Positions 25,708 through 37,734 of a stretch of DNA of 64,000 bases are shown piece after piece. Position 1 is the first letter of the stretch. Every line of letters starts with the position of its first letter. The position numbers and the translations under genes are program-made. Below the pieces are notes generated by a model. It saw only the letters and a program-made list of their open reading frames with translations, was not told where the DNA came from and ran no database searches. This stretch comes from Phytophthora hibernalis. Taxonomy: Eukaryota; Oomycota; Peronosporomycetes; Peronosporales; Peronosporaceae. The DNA is taken from contig JAAKBF010000358.1 in NCBI GenBank assembly GCA_012656075.1, forward strand, positions 62,001-126,000. Direction: 5' to 3'.

Positions 25708-27443
25708 ATGCCGTCCACGCTCACCAAGGCCGAGACGGAGGACTTCGCGGCGGCGGAGGTGCCTCTGCAGGTGCTGGACGGCAACTCATCAGCCACGGAC
25801 GCAACCCCGCGTGATGCCAAGAAGCGCGACAAGCAGCGGCGCTTCACGTTCAAGCGCGTGAGTCGCACGCACGAGGTCATCGCAGAGGACGCCGCAGTCC
25901 TGGCGTCGCCCGCGTCCTCTGGATCGGACAGCACCAGCAGTTTGAGCACTGAGACGAGCTGCAGCAAGCACCCGGTGGGGCCGCAAGACTTCGATCTGCT
26001 GTGTGTCATTGGCCAAGGAGCTTTCGGGAAGGTGATCCAAGTGCGCCACCAGCCGACGGATGAGGTTCTGGCAATGAAAGTAGGTGCAGTGGATAGAGGA
26101 CTATGAGTTTAGTGGGGTGGCGGGAGATGAGCGCGTTCTGACGAGTGGGGGCCTCGTTGTGGCTGTTGCAGATCGTGTCGAACAAGTACATTGTGAAGCA
26201 CAACTCCGTGTCGTACCTGCAGGCGGAGAGGGACATTATGACCAAGATCAACCACCCGTTCCTCATCAGTCTGCGGTACGCGTTCCAGACCAAGTCGAAC
26301 GTGTATCTGGTCATGCCGTTCGTGGCGGGAGGAGAGCTGTTCCACCACCTGCACAAGCAAGGCCTGCTGCTAGAGAGCTCGGCCAAGTTTTACGCTGCGG
26401 AGATGGTGCTGGCTCTCGAGCATTTGCACTCACAGGGTATCATTCATCGGTAGGTTGCTGTGTTCACTTTTGTCTTGTGGATTTTGACAGTAACCCCTGC
26501 TGTACCTCTATTGATGACGAGTAGAGACCTGAAGCCTGAAAACGTGTTGCTTGGCGCCGACGGACACATTCGGCTCACGGACTTCGGCCTCGCCAAAGAA
26601 ATGGCCGACGTGAGTTGAAGCTGCACCACCGGAACAGCCGCCGTCGTGCTAATTAGTTCCATGGGATGTTACAGGAGGATGACTCGACGAGCACCATGTG
26701 TGGCACAAACGGTGAGCACCAAGTGTCTATCCGGTATTACCATCGGTTCCTGACGCAAGTTTTTGTTGCTGCTATAATAGAGTACATGCCACCAGAAATG
26801 ATTCGACGGAAGGCATACAACCAGGCGGTCGACTGGTGGGCACTTGGCGCACTCATCTACGAGATGGTGACGGGATACCCGCCATTCAGACACAAGAACC
26901 GCAAGAAACTCCACCACAAGATTTTGAACGAAAAGGTAAATGCAAGTTCGGTTGCCTTGTATTAACGGATCCTATTGTTTTGGCACTAATCTTGATGGGC
27001 GCTACTCAACTGGCAATTGACAGCTTCCCCTCCCGAAATGGCTTGGCCCTGACACCCACTCCATCTTGAAGCAGCTACTGGAGCGAAATGTCGACAAGCG
27101 ACTGGGATCCGGCAAGTCGACTATGTTCCAGGTGAAAGGCGTGCAGGCCATCAAGAAGCACGCCTTCTTCAAGGGCATCGACTGGCACCTGCTCGAACAG
27201 AAGAAGGTGCAACCGCCGATCTTGCCCAATGTTATGAGCAACACGGATACCACGTACTTCTCGGATGAGTTCACGACGCAAGACGTGGGACGTCGCAGCC
27301 GCATTGATAGTTCCAACGCTGGCGGCGATTCGAAGAAGCTTTTCGCGCGCTTCTCGTGGGTTGCGGACGACGCACCGAGCTTTGCGGATATCGTTCGTGC
27401 AGGTGCTATGGACGACGGTGCGGTTGTTCCAAACACCCCCTAA
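25708..27443 (+). CDS. AGC-family Ser/Thr protein kinase (S6K/PKB-like)
   Basis: Six exons: 25708-26079, 26172-26449, 26525-26609, 26675-26711, 26781-26935 and 27024-27443. They sum to 449 codons, with GT..AG introns of 65-92 nt. After a Ser/Thr-rich ~90-residue N-terminus come the glycine loop GQGAFGKV, VLAMK lysine, catalytic HRDLKPEN, TDFGLAKEM, activation loop TSTMCGTNEYMPPEM (the phosphosite Thr lies just before CGT), and DWWALGALIYEM. The AGC tail ends in a hydrophobic motif, FARFSWV, of the FxxF[ST][FYW] form, which in this family is phosphorylated by TOR-type kinases and docks PDK1. No lipid-binding domain is visible, so S6K/SGK-like is more likely than true AKT. Intron coordinates are good to within a base or so. 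Confidence 0.92.
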
Positions 27444-27755
27444 AGGGCGAGCGCACCGGACAGATAGTAGTTTTCATATTCAGGTTAGACAATTTCATAA
27501 TAGTTCGGCGTGTCTGGTGCGCAAATTTTGCGTGTATTTCCTCCAACCAAGCTTACATGTATTATCACTGATGCGTCATCGGTTCACTGGGTCATATTTG
27601 GCTGTGGTAACGTTATAATCGTTCTGGCGTTCGACTTGCCGAGACCGAAATCCCAGCAATGTCGCAGCCTATTAGAGCAATTCCACCCGTTGGGACAAAA
27701 CAAAAGTCATAATTAGCCTAACGAAGATCAACAAAAGATCCTTCTACATGTAGCA

Positions 27756-28420
27756 ATGCATACTTTTCGGCCACTTTTTGTTCCCTACCCGCATGTTCGT
27801 CCAAGGCTTGTCAAGAACATCGGTTCTTTAAAGACACGATTCGCTGCAGTGTCTGGGGTGTCACGTGCTGATCCACGACACGAATGGCGTCAAGATCCCC
27901 GTGGTGCTGCAAGTCGCGAGAACATTAACCGCGCGATTGACGGCAGCCTGGTGGCGATTCAGCTGCTGACGTTCGCACACTGGGTGTCATTGGAGACAAG
28001 GAGACGGAGGTCAATGTGGGCGTCGTGATCTTCGTGACTTTCCAGTCACTGCCCAAGGATATTGAGGTCGCGCTCCATGCCAAACTGCTGCCTAATGGAA
28101 ACGTGCAGGTGGGTGTGCACATTGTCTGTGGCACCAGAAATTCCTCTCGACCTGGTGATGACTGATGTGGAAGATCACTTTGCATTCGCGTGCTTTGGGA
28201 ACTCAAGCTTGTCTGGAATAACGAGGTGCAAGGTGTACCATACTGATTGCACTTGTGGACGCGTTAGAGTCGAAGTATCTGCCCTGGCACTTCCAAGTCG
28301 ACCGTGCGTAATCCCGCTGAGCCCCAAGGAGGCAACTTCTGCCGGGGCTAATGACAAACTGACGGCTCTATTGATCTCAACGACAATGCCGAAGGTGGTC
28401 AAAATGAAGTGTACTTCTCA
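27756..28420 (+). pseudogene. Decayed DIS3/RRP44-like fragment and unidentified remnants
   Basis: Around 27870-27960 two frames together read HDTNGVKIPVVLQ then RENINRAIDGSLVAIQLL, which matches the cold-shock/RNB border of DIS3-type exoribonucleases (..GRENINRA-DG-VVAVELL..). Downstream are pieces such as VIGDKETEVNVGVVIF and LPKDIEVALHAKLLPNG that I cannot place. Frequent stops and frame changes over a few hundred bases, denser than elsewhere in the window, point to genuine decay rather than sequencing error. Confidence 0.4.
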
Positions 28421-29161
28421 TGATGCTCCAGGCAGTGAATGAAGATCTGGAGCGGGCGTTGCAAGAGGAAACCAGACTCATCATGACTATCAACTCTGCC
28501 TATATGAGCGGCAAGTTTGTGCGTGCACTTCAGGATATTCTCAGTGATGCACCCATCCTCGAGTGCCTCCCACCCCATCAACGACATGACTGAGGCGTTG
28601 TTTCCAACGAGGGGCAGGAAGTACTGTCCTGTTCCCTGCGCAAGCGGTTGTTACAGGTGATTCAAGTACAGATGAACGAGCAGTTGAAATACGTGGTCAC
28701 ATCAGCCGAATCTGACGCGTTCGGCTCGCGTGGCTCACCTTTATTGCGGCTAGTAGAGCAAGATGCTATGAAGAATCGAGAACTACAGCGCTAGAGCAGC
28801 ACCCCTTTCGAGGATCTGGTTGAAGAAGTTTTGACTTTCTGTTTGGAGCGCGCTGCTCACATCCAAGAAGTCGTGCAACGATTTGGGTGCACTGCAGCTT
28901 GAGCGCGAGTTGACTGATATATTAGCTCGTGTGTCGACGCTCGTGCCACAGAAGAGTCTGCGTGCAGCGTTCACGCGTTTTTTCCAGGTCGTGTTCATTT
29001 TGAACCTCGTGCAGCCCTTGTACGAGCTGGATTATCTTACCAGAGTGCGAGAGGAACTATCTCTCGAGACTATTGCGACGCTCTTGCGCATGCGTGTCGA
29101 CTTCAAACCGCAAGATGTTGCGCGCGCAATCGACCAGATGACAGGCAGATGCAAAGGCTAA
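28420..29161 (+). pseudogene. COG4 (Golgi tethering complex) C-terminal remnant
   Basis: The frame at 28883-29161 reads LQLERELTDILARVST..FTRFFQVVFILNLV, then LSLETIATLLRMRVDFKPQDV, matching the C-terminus of COG4 (..LQFDKELRSL..ATILNL..LRIDFRSEDI). Just upstream, IQEVVQRFG (about 28858-28890) continues the same alignment but is thrown out of frame by a small insertion. Earlier shards (LQAVNEDLERALQEET.., KRLLQVIQVQMNEQLKYVVTSAESDAF..) read like the preceding helical part, split by stops at about 28588 and 28793. A non-functional copy; the working COG4 should lie elsewhere. Confidence 0.6.
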
Positions 29162-30160
29162 CGCAGCAAAGGCTAGTGGCTCATCGTAGCCGATACCCTA
29201 CCACACAAGTGAGTGTACGATTCCTGTCGCCGCAGATTGGAAATTGTTGACCGGTGAACTTTGATTTAGACGACGACATAGATAAATGGACATTTCTTTC
29301 ATACCAATGGATTATCGTCGAAGTTCCCCGATATCACCTGAGCAGGCCTTGCCAACTCTTTATCAGCGATATGAATGGGGTGTGCTTCAAGCGGCAACGC
29401 TCTACAGCTCCGTGAGAAGATCCCCCGAGCAGCTCTTCTTGCTCTTGCACCCTCTACGGCGCGTTGACGTGGTGGCTTACCGACATTTCTCTTCAGGTGG
29501 TCACACTTACAACACCCCCAATCAACACGTTGTGACGATCCGTGGCTACCATTGGATGTGACTGCATTGGACGAGTTCAACCAGGAATGAAAGGCTCATC
29601 TGACTGAGAAGCATTGGATGACGACGGCGATCAGTCGCTGAATGTACGTCAGTTGCTGTCAAGATATTGCTGCTCGATGAACCAAGTTACATTTGAGCTA
29701 TACAACCTGCGTCAATGTCTCAGACACCTTGAAGTGAAATGCGCACGCCTCATGTGGCCTGCAGTTATAAAGTGCTTGCCGCAAACGCAATTCAGGATTA
29801 ACAACGCTGCATTCGAGCGCAGCACCACGAATCGTGGCACGATGGTGTGCGAGATACGTGTCGCACAGAAGATCTACCCCGAAGCTGAGTATCTATCGTC
29901 TGCTCGCCCTGCAAGCCTCCTGGTTTCAACGGAGAAGTTTCTGCAGCAGTGTCTCAACGGGATGAATGCTCAAAGGTCAACGCCACTGCGAACGATCGCT
30001 GTCTAAGCATAACTCAAGTTCAAATGCAGTGTCTGGGCTGCGTACAAGAATGGACGCCACCTTTGGTGAGGATTCCTCGCCCTCGTTACCACAGGATAAC
30101 CGTCGCGATATTGAAGTCGAGTGGCGAAATTATAGCGCACTTCCCATTGGCTAACAGGAG
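29162..30160. other. Unassigned decayed stretch
   Basis: Short open frames at 29286-29561 and 29614-30006 on the + strand look faintly protein-like (LDDDIDKWTFLSYQWIIVEV; NQVTFELYNLRQCLRHLEV) but are broken and match no family I know. Probably further remnants of the neighbouring pseudogenes. Confidence 0.35.
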
Positions 30161-30256
30161 GGTTCCGAATCGGAAATCTAAGCTGATTGGTCAGCAACTG
30201 GGTTCCGAATTGGAAAAATAAACTGATTGGTCGGCAGATGGGTTCCGAATTTTCCG
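30161..30256. repeat. 40-bp tandem repeat, 2.4 copies, carrying CCAAT-box cores
   Basis: Units start GGTTCCGAAT at 30161, 30201 and 30241, an exact 40-base period. Each full unit also contains CTGATTGGTC (CCAAT box on the other strand), and another ATTGG lies just upstream at about 30147. It sits some 250 bp before the transporter start. Confidence 0.85.
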
Positions 30257-30505
30257 TACGTGTAAGTTACACTGTAACCGCTTGTCACTTCAATATTGCA
30301 TGTAGCAGCAACATTCAGTGACTGGAGGAGCATCGGCAGTGGGCTCAGATAGAGGCGCCAGCGACGCGCACGTGCGAAGGGCCATGTCAAATTGCTGCAT
30401 CGCATGACGAGGGCACTCGGGCGCTCCAGGCCGGACTTAGGAGCTGTTGAGAGTCGCTCATTCTCCAATTTTCCTGGTGCTTGGCAGACCAAAACGACTT
30501 CCAGT

Positions 30506-32205
30506 ATGGATGCTCAGATAGTCATTTCGCTGATCATCCTCGCATTCCTGACCTGCGGTGTCATTTATGACGTCGAGTTGAGTCCCCAGGGACTGAAGCT
30601 CCACTCGCGCAGCTATCGGTAAGACCACTCACAAACTTTACTCTTTGTATTTGTCTGACCTCTTGGTGCTCTAGATGGCGACGACTACAGAATTGGTTCC
30701 CCATGGGCGTAGCCTACGCAGCCTTCTATATGGCCAGGTACAATGTGGCTGCAGGCAACGTTCCGTCTGTACGCAACCGACTTGGCTTCTCCTCCGTCTA
30801 CATGGGCTGGTACGTTTCGTCTGCTAGGCTTTCGGTGTTCGTACTCGTGCAAAGTCTTGATCGGTGGACTTACTCTTTCTTTGTGCATACTATTTTCCAG
30901 GGTCCTCTCAGCAGGATCATGGGCGTACGCTATTAGTGCTCCCTTCACTGGACAGATCACTGACCGCATCGGAGGCAGGAACGGTATGATTGTCGCCTGT
31001 GTTGGGGCTGCACTTTGCAACTTGGTACTCGGCATGGTCTTTCTCAGCAATGGATCATTTATGATGAAGAAAGTCCTCTTCATTGTATTCTACGCAGCGA
31101 ATGTGCTGATGCAGGGATTTGGCACCAGTGCCGTCGTGAAGATCAACGCGGCGTGGTATATGGCGAGCGAACGCGGGGTGTTCGCTGGAGTGTTCAACAC
31201 CATGTTGACGAGTGGGTACTACCTGTCGTTGGGCACCGGCAGCAGCATCATTGAGTCGTTGGACTGGGCGTACGTGTTCATCCTTCCCGGAGGAGCGCTC
31301 CTTATCATGTCGGTCATTATTCTATCATTCGTGAAAAGTTCACCAGCCGACACGAACCACTTTTCGCCAGACCAGCTACCGACGTGCACGACGCAGCTTG
31401 AGCTAGACCCCAGTGCATGTCATGTGGAGAAAACGCAGTGGAAGAGGTTCTCACGCCCAAGCAGCAAATGAAGCAGCTTCTGAGAAATCGAACATTCCTC
31501 GGATACCTCGCTGCCTTGTTCTTCCTGTGCTGGGCGCGTGACGGATTCCTCAATTGGTTTCTTTCCTTCTTCGATGATGTGCGTTCGGAATCCCTTACGT
31601 CTAGTGATACGGCCATCATCGGTGGTGCCTGGACAATTGGAGGTTTTATTGGAGGTATTCTCTGCGGATGGGCCAGCGACGCCGTCTTCCACTCCGACCG
31701 AGTCAAGCCGATCTTCATATTTTCCCTTTTACAAGCCGTCGTCCTCGGCGTTATTTACTTCGTCAGCTCAACCTGCAGCGTGGTGGCTCTCGGAGCCCTT
31801 ACATTCCTTTCGAGCGTCTTCATTCTGGGCAACTACACGCTGCTGAGCTACACTGTGCCGACGGATCTGCCTCAAGACATCGCGGCTGGGGCGACCGGGA
31901 TCATGCATGCTGTTGGGTACTTCTCGACAGGGCTCTCCAGTGCTGTTATGGGTAACGTCATCGATGGTGCAGGTTATCTCGTGTGGACGTTGTCTCTGGT
32001 GGTGGCATCAGTCTTGTCGGGCGTGTTCGTCAAACTGGGATCGCACTTCTCCAAGGGTCGTAAAACCGAATTGAGACATCAACCAGCGGTAATCACGCCA
32101 ATGACCGATGCCTCCGGGGAGCTGTCCAACTGCTCCGTGTCATTCGACGGTGATTTCACCATGGTCGAGTCACCCACGCCTGCGAGAACCACGCCATCTT
32201 TTTGA
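30506..32205 (+). CDS. MFS organophosphate:phosphate antiporter (OPA/GlpT-like)
   Basis: Membrane carrier of the OPA family, which exchanges sugar phosphates or glycerol-3-phosphate for phosphate. Exons 30506-30618, 30675-30809 and 30901-32205; introns of 56 and 91 nt restore GMARY-type sequence (AYAAFYMARYNVAAGN) and MGW-VLSAGSWAYAISAPF. Family hallmarks: FYMxRYNxA in the first helices, TGQITDRIGGRNGM in the 2-3 loop, and about 12 membrane segments with a central charged loop. A one-base frame change near 31434 (an A4 run, HVEK-NAVEEV) lies in that loop. The start was placed at 30506; an upstream in-frame ATG at 30392 would add 38 residues without clear character. Confidence 0.82.
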
Positions 32206-32458
32206 ACGTTACTACTATGTAGATATGGTCTTGTTGTGAGTGCAGTAGTTTTTGTAGTTGTAAGACTTTCGTAGACATCTAAAGGATCCCCTGCACGGAC
32301 GATACTTCTAGCATGCTGTCAGAGTCCGCACCAAACAGTGTAATCACCAGCAACAATCCATTGAAAAAAAATCTGTCCATGGTATCTACATGTACTACAG
32401 TAGAAGTTAACACCACGCTCACTGTCAATCAGTTTAGCGGTCCAAATTAGTGGTTTGT

Positions 32459-35400
32459 TCAGCCATTTTCAGGAATGTCGTCGTCCCCGTGGACAAGAAA
32501 ATGAGCGTCGCACAACTTGTCCACTGTTCGATTCAACGCATAACACCGCATCGTCGTCTCAGCCAACGAGATGAGGTTTGCCTTCATGTCTTCCAAATTT
32601 GCCGTAGACATCTCAGCGTCAGCAACCAATGAATAAAAAGCTGCCCGACACTCAACATCGGGACTGCCGTCAATCTGTTTGTGTATCTGCTCAAGGTGAT
32701 CCCACAAGCAGGAGTACAGTGAAAGCACCGTATCACGTTGTCCTGGGGTGCCCCGCAGTCGAGTTACTAATCTCCGGGCCTTAGCGATCGTTTCGGGAAC
32801 AGATATCAAACTCACCGAGTCTGTCGGAGCGTTGCCAACGAGATCAGCGTGTTGATTGTTGGTCTTTACCAGCCTCATCAGCTCGTCGACCACAGTCGAA
32901 ATCTTGATCCTGTCCTTTGGGTTAAACGTACACATTCGCTTGACTAGCTCCCACTGGTTGTCCTCGCAGGTCTTAGGTTTCGATGGCAACCTGCCCTTTG
33001 TCGCGTGCGATTTCACCACGAAGTTACCTTGATTTCCCCATGGCAGACACAGTTGCATAGTATTACCTGACTTGACCGCCTCAATAACTCGCAGAGCTTC
33101 CACAATGCACATGCCAAGAGAGTAAATATCCGACGCAGAGGTTGGCCGTGTGCTGGTATCGAAGCACTCGGGGGCCACCCAATGCGACGCAGCTGAAACC
33201 AGCGCTGTTCTCTCACTGCTCGCCTCAGAACTCAAACCGAAGTCCGTCACCTTCGCCTTCATGTCGGTCCCGATCACGATGTTGTTCCCTTTGAGATCGC
33301 CGTGAACCACATTACGAGCGTGGAGATACTGTACACCCAGCGCTGCCTCATGCAACTTCGCCCACAACTCGTTCGGACGCTTTCGTAGATATCTAATCAA
33401 AGTCCCGTTGGTGGCGTACTCGCAGACGAAGAATGGCCTCCCGACATGACAGGCACCAAACAACCGAACCACGTGGGGATGGCTAAACCCGAACCAAATG
33501 TCGACTTCGCGGCGGAACATCGCCAGAGCTTCTGCTCTATTGGCGTTGTCCCTTTGGGCTTGTGAAGCTGTTGATTCCGAATAACTCGAGTAGGAGTTAT
33601 CGTAGGAGGACGTATCATTGCTGTCATGTGAGCCAGCCACAGTGACTTGTTTCACCACCACATCCGAGTCCAGCCATTTTGCACGGAAAACGCTTCCAAA
33701 GCCACCTGCACCCAGACACTCCCACTCATCGACGATCAACTCGTACCAGGGAATGAACCATGCTGGCGTAAATTCTGACAACTCGTCAGTCTCCAATTTG
33801 CTGCCGATGTCCTCATACGCCTTTTTCATGGTGCTCAGTTGACCAGGAGAATATTTGCCAAGATGGTCTTTCATCTCTGCTTTCAGTGTTCTCAAAAATG
33901 ATGCCCGTTCTTCCGCCGACTTCAAATCGTTCAACAGGAGGAAAACGTCCGACACCCCAGTCACGAACGCCTCGAGTTGGTCGCTGCGCTGTTGCTGCAA
34001 TCGCGCTTCTCTCTCTTTCGCTGCATCTGCCTCCTCGCCCAGCGAAGTCATGAGCGCGTTGATACGCCAATTCAAGGCATACATACTGTTTGTAGTTGCA
34101 CGCGTTGACGACAGCCGCAGAAGTTGAGTTTGTTCAGTCGACATCTTGATCGTCTGGTAAAACTCGTTGACCAGGGCTTCAAATCGCGCTAGTATTGCCG
34201 GGTGATACGTTGAGACTTGCAGACGTTCGTACACGGCGTTGATATCCTCAAATATTTGGATATACTGCACGTTGTCGCACTTCTCCATCTTAGTTTGAAC
34301 CTTCAGCCACAGTTCTGAGTACTCATCAACGGAGGTTGCAGACTTAAGATCTGGTAGGAGGGTGTTAGAATTCCCTTGAATAGCCAGACGCTCAAGCTCG
34401 TAGACGATAGAAGACAAACTGGCGCGTTTGCGGGGATCTTGACAGCACAAGCGCCAAACTAACCCCGGGCATCATCAAGAAGACATTTAGGAGCGCTTGG
34501 GGCGTATACGTTTGACTCGGGAGACCAATATGTTTTAGCGGACCTTGCCGAGTATTCGGTTAAGTTTGTCCAAGGCACGTTTTCGGTCGCAGCTTCCAGA
34601 ATGCACATTCCCAGAGAATACACATCCGACTCGTACGATGGTTGCTTCCCTTCCAAAACCTCAGGCGCTTGCCAGCGCATCGACCCCACAATGGCCGAAG
34701 AAGCAAGATTGGATCTCTTGGTCGAGCCACTCAACCCAAAATTCGACAGCTTCGTCAGACCATCACTGCCAATCAATATCGTACTGCAACGAAGGTCACT
34801 GTGAACAATACCCCTTTCGTGAAGATACTCGAGACCTAACGCCGCCTCGTACAAATACTTCCAAATATTTAGCTTCCCCTCTGAAGACAAGTTGATACGA
34901 TCGAGAAGTGATCCAATGCTGACATCCTCACACACGAAAAGCTTCAGTCGTGGGCCAGCATCGCATGCGCCGTACAGCTTGATCACATTGGGATGCCGCA
35001 ATTTCTGCCACAGCCGCACTTCATCCTCGAAGTGGGAGTGGGAGGCCTCGGGAACGAACAACTTCACCACCGCATCGGCATCGAGCCATTTGGCACAAAA
35101 GTCACCTCCGATATTTCCGTTGTGAGAGTACCGGATCAGCTCGATTTCGGATGGAGCGATGGCGCAGCTTGACAAGACTTCGGGGTGCAGAATATCACAA
35201 TCTATGGCAGCCGTTTCACTAGTATTTGGCTGAGTGGCGGGCAGAAGGAATGGTGTGAGTATGCGCTGAATGTCACTGTACCCACGGTCCGCTGCAATTC
35301 GGAGAGCCGTTTTTCCATCATTCGACTGCGTATTCACGTCGGCACCACAATCTTCAGCAAGATACCGGACGATATCAACGTTTTTGTTGAAAGCTGCGAG

Positions 35401-35805
35401 CATCAACGCTGAGTACCCATCGTTGTTCGTGATATCCACGTTAGCGTGGCACTTTCCCGCGAGATATCGCGCGAGCTCAAGGCGGTTGTCCTGAGCAGAC
35501 CACAGGAGCGCCGAGTATCCGTCTTTCTGCTGGGTATCAACATGAGCGCCGCATTCTTCAACGAGATACTGGACAAGCTCGATTTCGTCGTTTAGAGCGG
35601 CCCACATGAGCGCCGTGTACCCGTCAATGCAAATGGTATTCACGTCGACTCCACAATGATCAAAGAGGAACTGAACCACCTCCAGTTGACCTTCTTCTGC
35701 AGCTTCCCTCAAAGCCTCTTGAGTATCGACGTCGGCCCCTTGCTGGACCAACTGTCGCATCCTCGTGAGGTCTCCCACCCCTGCAGCTTGAGTGAAATCG
35801 GTCAT
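32459..35805 (-). CDS. Ankyrin-repeat protein with tandem pseudokinase and TKL kinase
   Basis: N-terminus: about five ankyrin repeats (residues ~1-190; repeated G.SALLWSAQ.., G.TALMWAAL..). The first kinase-like domain (about 35150-34460) keeps its Lys (VVKLF) but has HSDLRCST in the catalytic loop and NFG in place of DFG, so it is likely inactive. A linker of ~210 residues follows, then a second TKL-type domain (about 33770-32850) with GAGGFGSV, VVKQ, HGDLKGNN, TDFG and WVAPE, which looks competent although HRD is HGD. The two parts are joined by a one-base frame change near 34463 (CCCGGGG), where reading resumes as GLVWRLCCQDPRKRA, the normal end of a TKL domain. About 1,110 residues. Partner and pathway unknown; the layout recalls JAK kinases, but oomycete TKLs evolved separately. 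Confidence 0.8.
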
Positions 35806-37250
35806 CTTGTCGAAATGGATACTGCACCTGATTCAGGACCTCGAAAAGAACGAGTGGTCCGGAATCGGCTGGAGAGACCGCGCCAGTTCGACATTATGAG
35901 TCTACACGCAATAAATTTGATGCGCATGTAGTCGGCGCATGTCGCCCAGCGCCTGGTAGACCTGATCCAGTTGCTGCTACATAGTTCGAAGCTCATGACT
36001 GTACCGGTATTTGAACATACTTTGGATCATCCAAATCGGATGACTCAGCTTTCAAATTTGCATTGTTCGCGGAATGATTGTAGCACTTTCGTCATCATAA
36101 TACCGGTACTGTATGGTGACATATTACAGAATAAAATAGCAATGCTCATACAGAATAGGCGAATTCGGGAATACAAACCAGAATCTACTGAAACTTAATA
36201 TATATGGGCTTTTTCTACATCGTATAAACTTTCAAGTCGTCTTGAGGAGGGATGTCATCTTGCTATAAATCATGAAAGTCGGAGATACCGACACACCCGA
36301 GCCTCACCCTTGAAAACCCTGAGAGCGGTGACACAACCCTAAGCCGATCCCTGCTTGGTCCTGGGTATAAGCCCGCGTGCTGCGCACACGGATCTTTAAA
36401 CCGCAGGCGTTGTTTCGGCTTGCCGAGCGAGATGGCTTTCACTCCAGGGGATGGGTGGTTTGTACCACCAGTAATTTCCATTTCAGAAATTGAGCGCTTC
36501 TTATTGGGTGAAAGTCGGCTTTGGCCCATGATCTGGTAGAATTGATAAACCATCCTGCATTATGGTAAAATACATGTACCGGTACCATAATTTAATAAGT
36601 CAGTTTATTAAATGCCTTTTAAAGGAGAATGGCTACGCACACAATAATTAAAAGGGCCACTGGACCTGAGTGGTGTGGGATGCTCTCCCTCAGGGAAAGA
36701 GGGAGTCGGGGATAGGCGACTGGCTCACTGACATCTGTTTCAAACGGTCTTCGTTGAGATTATCACTCCTGAAATGGGTGGCCCCTCCCCCTTCTCCATT
36801 CAAAATCAGTCCCACACAGCCCGAATCGCCGCCCACATCGATGCCGCGCCATCTCGTCCGTTTACCTGGCGAGCGCGACGCAAGAAGTACTCCACGCCTT
36901 GCATCCAACGTTCCCCGAGATAGCGGAGAAGATATAGTCAGCATCGCTTCCAGTGGCACTGGCAGTGAAGTTGATCAGGGGAGCCCCGCGCCGAGACCGC
37001 CAACGAGGAGGAAGCGGCGCCAACGCAGACACCACGCCGAGGACAGATGACGTCAAAAAGCCAAGAGGCGCGAGCGTAAATCCCATGGACACCGCCCACG
37101 TGCTCCTAGTCGTTCGGGATGCTCACAATTGGACATTGAGGCTTCCGACTCAAGTGAATCGAGTGGGGCTTCATTTCGACAGAAGATAACGGGAACGACG
37201 GAGGTGACATCGTCGCCCAAGACGAGTTAGTTCATGTGCCAGAGGTAGAT
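35806..37250. other. Gene-poor interval
   Basis: No gene recognised. Holds three TACCGGTA palindromes (36002-36009, 36101-36108, 36577-36584) in AT-rich surroundings upstream of the ankyrin-kinase gene. A basic Arg/Pro/Ser-rich open frame at 36833-37050 may be the start of the decayed element that follows. Confidence 0.4.
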
Positions 37251-37734
37251 CGGAAGGTGTTCGCGAGCTGGCTGAACTGGAATCCTATCTGAAGATTTAC
37301 AGCCGGCGTACGAACCAGGTTTATCCTGCATTGTTGAAACTGGTGCACCGATCCAGACTCTAGACTGAAACTCAGACTACTGTTCGTGGCCATTATCAAC
37401 TATGATCTTAATCATTGGTGTGCTATGGTTAAATCACAACGAAGTAGGAATCTACGACCCCCAGCAAACGAGTGATAAATACAATTTATTCGAGCGATAC
37501 CTGAAGTAAAATGGGATGCCTCTGCTTCCTCCATCCACTTCGTCTAAGCGACTCAGGTTCAAGCGTGTCATGTGGGTTCCCAAGCTCGATAACTACAACT
37601 GCGGCGTCTTCGTTCTCCTGTTTATCGAGAGCTGCATTCACGAAAAGGAGCCAAGTTGTCTAGAAGGTAGCATCAGATCTGCAATGCAGTTCTCTCGCTA
37701 TAGGTACCTCAGCCACGTAGTAACATCAATGTAA
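37250..37734 (+). pseudogene. Ulp1/C48 SUMO-protease-like remnant, probably transposon-derived
   Basis: Pieces of a C48 cysteine protease appear in order but in different frames: FVAIINYDLNHWCAMV with the catalytic His (about 37385-37430), VGIYDPQ with the Asp (about 37447-37465), and DNYNCGVFVLLFIES with the Cys (37588-37632). Such domains are common cargo of plant and oomycete Mutator- or CACTA-type elements. No transposase or terminal repeat was found nearby. Confidence 0.6.

Noticed and set aside
36263..36553. 96-codon - strand frame with an unusual Gly/Pro/Arg composition
   Set aside because: Could be a fragment of a dispersed repeat, but no family or boundary can be shown from this window.
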